DNA from: Phoronis ovalis
Lineage: Eukaryota > Phoronida > Phoronidae
DNA length: 19,628 bases
Reading direction: 5' to 3'
NCBI GenBank assembly: GCA_028565635.1
Contig: JAOXYB010015276.1
Location: 1 to 19,628 of the forward strand
Part shown: positions 19,534 through 19,628 of the stretch, in pieces
Layout: every line of letters begins with the position of its first letter
Position numbering within the stretch: the stretch's first letter is position 1
Notes under the pieces: generated by a model
What the model was told of the DNA's origin: nothing
Database searches by the model: none
The model's input: only the letters and a program-made list of their open reading frames with translations
Translations under genes and position numbers: made by a program

Positions 19534-19628
19534 AGGGGCAATATTATGTTATGTTAAAAAAGGCGGGGGGCTTTATAATAAAATTTAAATTTATTTTTGT
19601 ATTCGTTTTTGTTTTAATCCATAAATTT

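Larger units (their letters stand above)
19137..19628 (-). other. lamtor3: Start of LAMTOR3 intron 1 (runs off the window)
   Basis: No exon encoding the expected 15-residue LAMTOR3 N-terminus is visible on the - strand here. The stretch is therefore read as intron 1, entered at phase 2. It contains the 95-bp foldback, the G run and AT-rich low-complexity DNA. Confidence 0.6.

Noticed and set aside
1-19628. tRNA, rRNA, CRISPR array or prokaryotic operon
   Set aside because: No cloverleaf with a T-loop consensus, no rRNA-like blocks, and no regularly spaced direct repeats. Gene structure is eukaryotic throughout.

Overview
The window is AT-rich animal (metazoan) nuclear DNA. It has spliced genes with short exons, GT..AG introns carrying polypyrimidine tracts, microsatellites, inverted-repeat relics and one retrotransposon fossil. 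There are no bacterial gene arrays, ribosome binding sites or operons. Both protein families point to an animal. The receptor looks like a protostome-type neuropeptide receptor, closest by eye to the leucokinin family, so an invertebrate is likely; the species cannot be fixed from sequence.

Two genes can be reconstructed, and they converge tail to tail. (1) On the + strand, a class A (rhodopsin-like) neuropeptide GPCR has three coding exons (10153-11037, 13820-14029, 14825-15172) joined by two phase-0 introns, giving 480 residues. A strong splice acceptor at 10014-10015 means that the leader is spliced and the gene begins further upstream. (2) On the - strand, LAMTOR3 (MP1, a Ragulator scaffold subunit) lies in short exons at 19078-19136, 17924-18057, 17572-17635 and 16258-16334. 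Together they encode about 110 C-terminal residues in matching splice phases. The first coding exon, with the start codon, is expected beyond the right edge.

Region by region: 1-120 is a GC- and CpG-rich edge, perhaps part of a neighbouring exon or promoter. 121-10015 is a ten-kilobase stretch with no exon I can prove; it holds small repeats, a perfect CRE site and the decayed 3' end of a non-LTR retrotransposon at 9168-9341. 10016-15172 is the receptor gene, with a MITE-like 84-bp element in its first intron. 15173-16257 is the shared 3' region between the convergent genes. 16258-19136 is LAMTOR3. 19137-19628 appears to be the start of LAMTOR3 intron 1 and contains the most striking structure of the window: a 95-bp inverted repeat, 91/95 identical with a 24-bp spacer, followed by a 17-base G run.

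The two genes have no evident functional link. One is a cell-surface peptide receptor and the other a lysosomal mTORC1/MAPK scaffold. What connects them is their geometry: their 3' ends may overlap as antisense transcripts.
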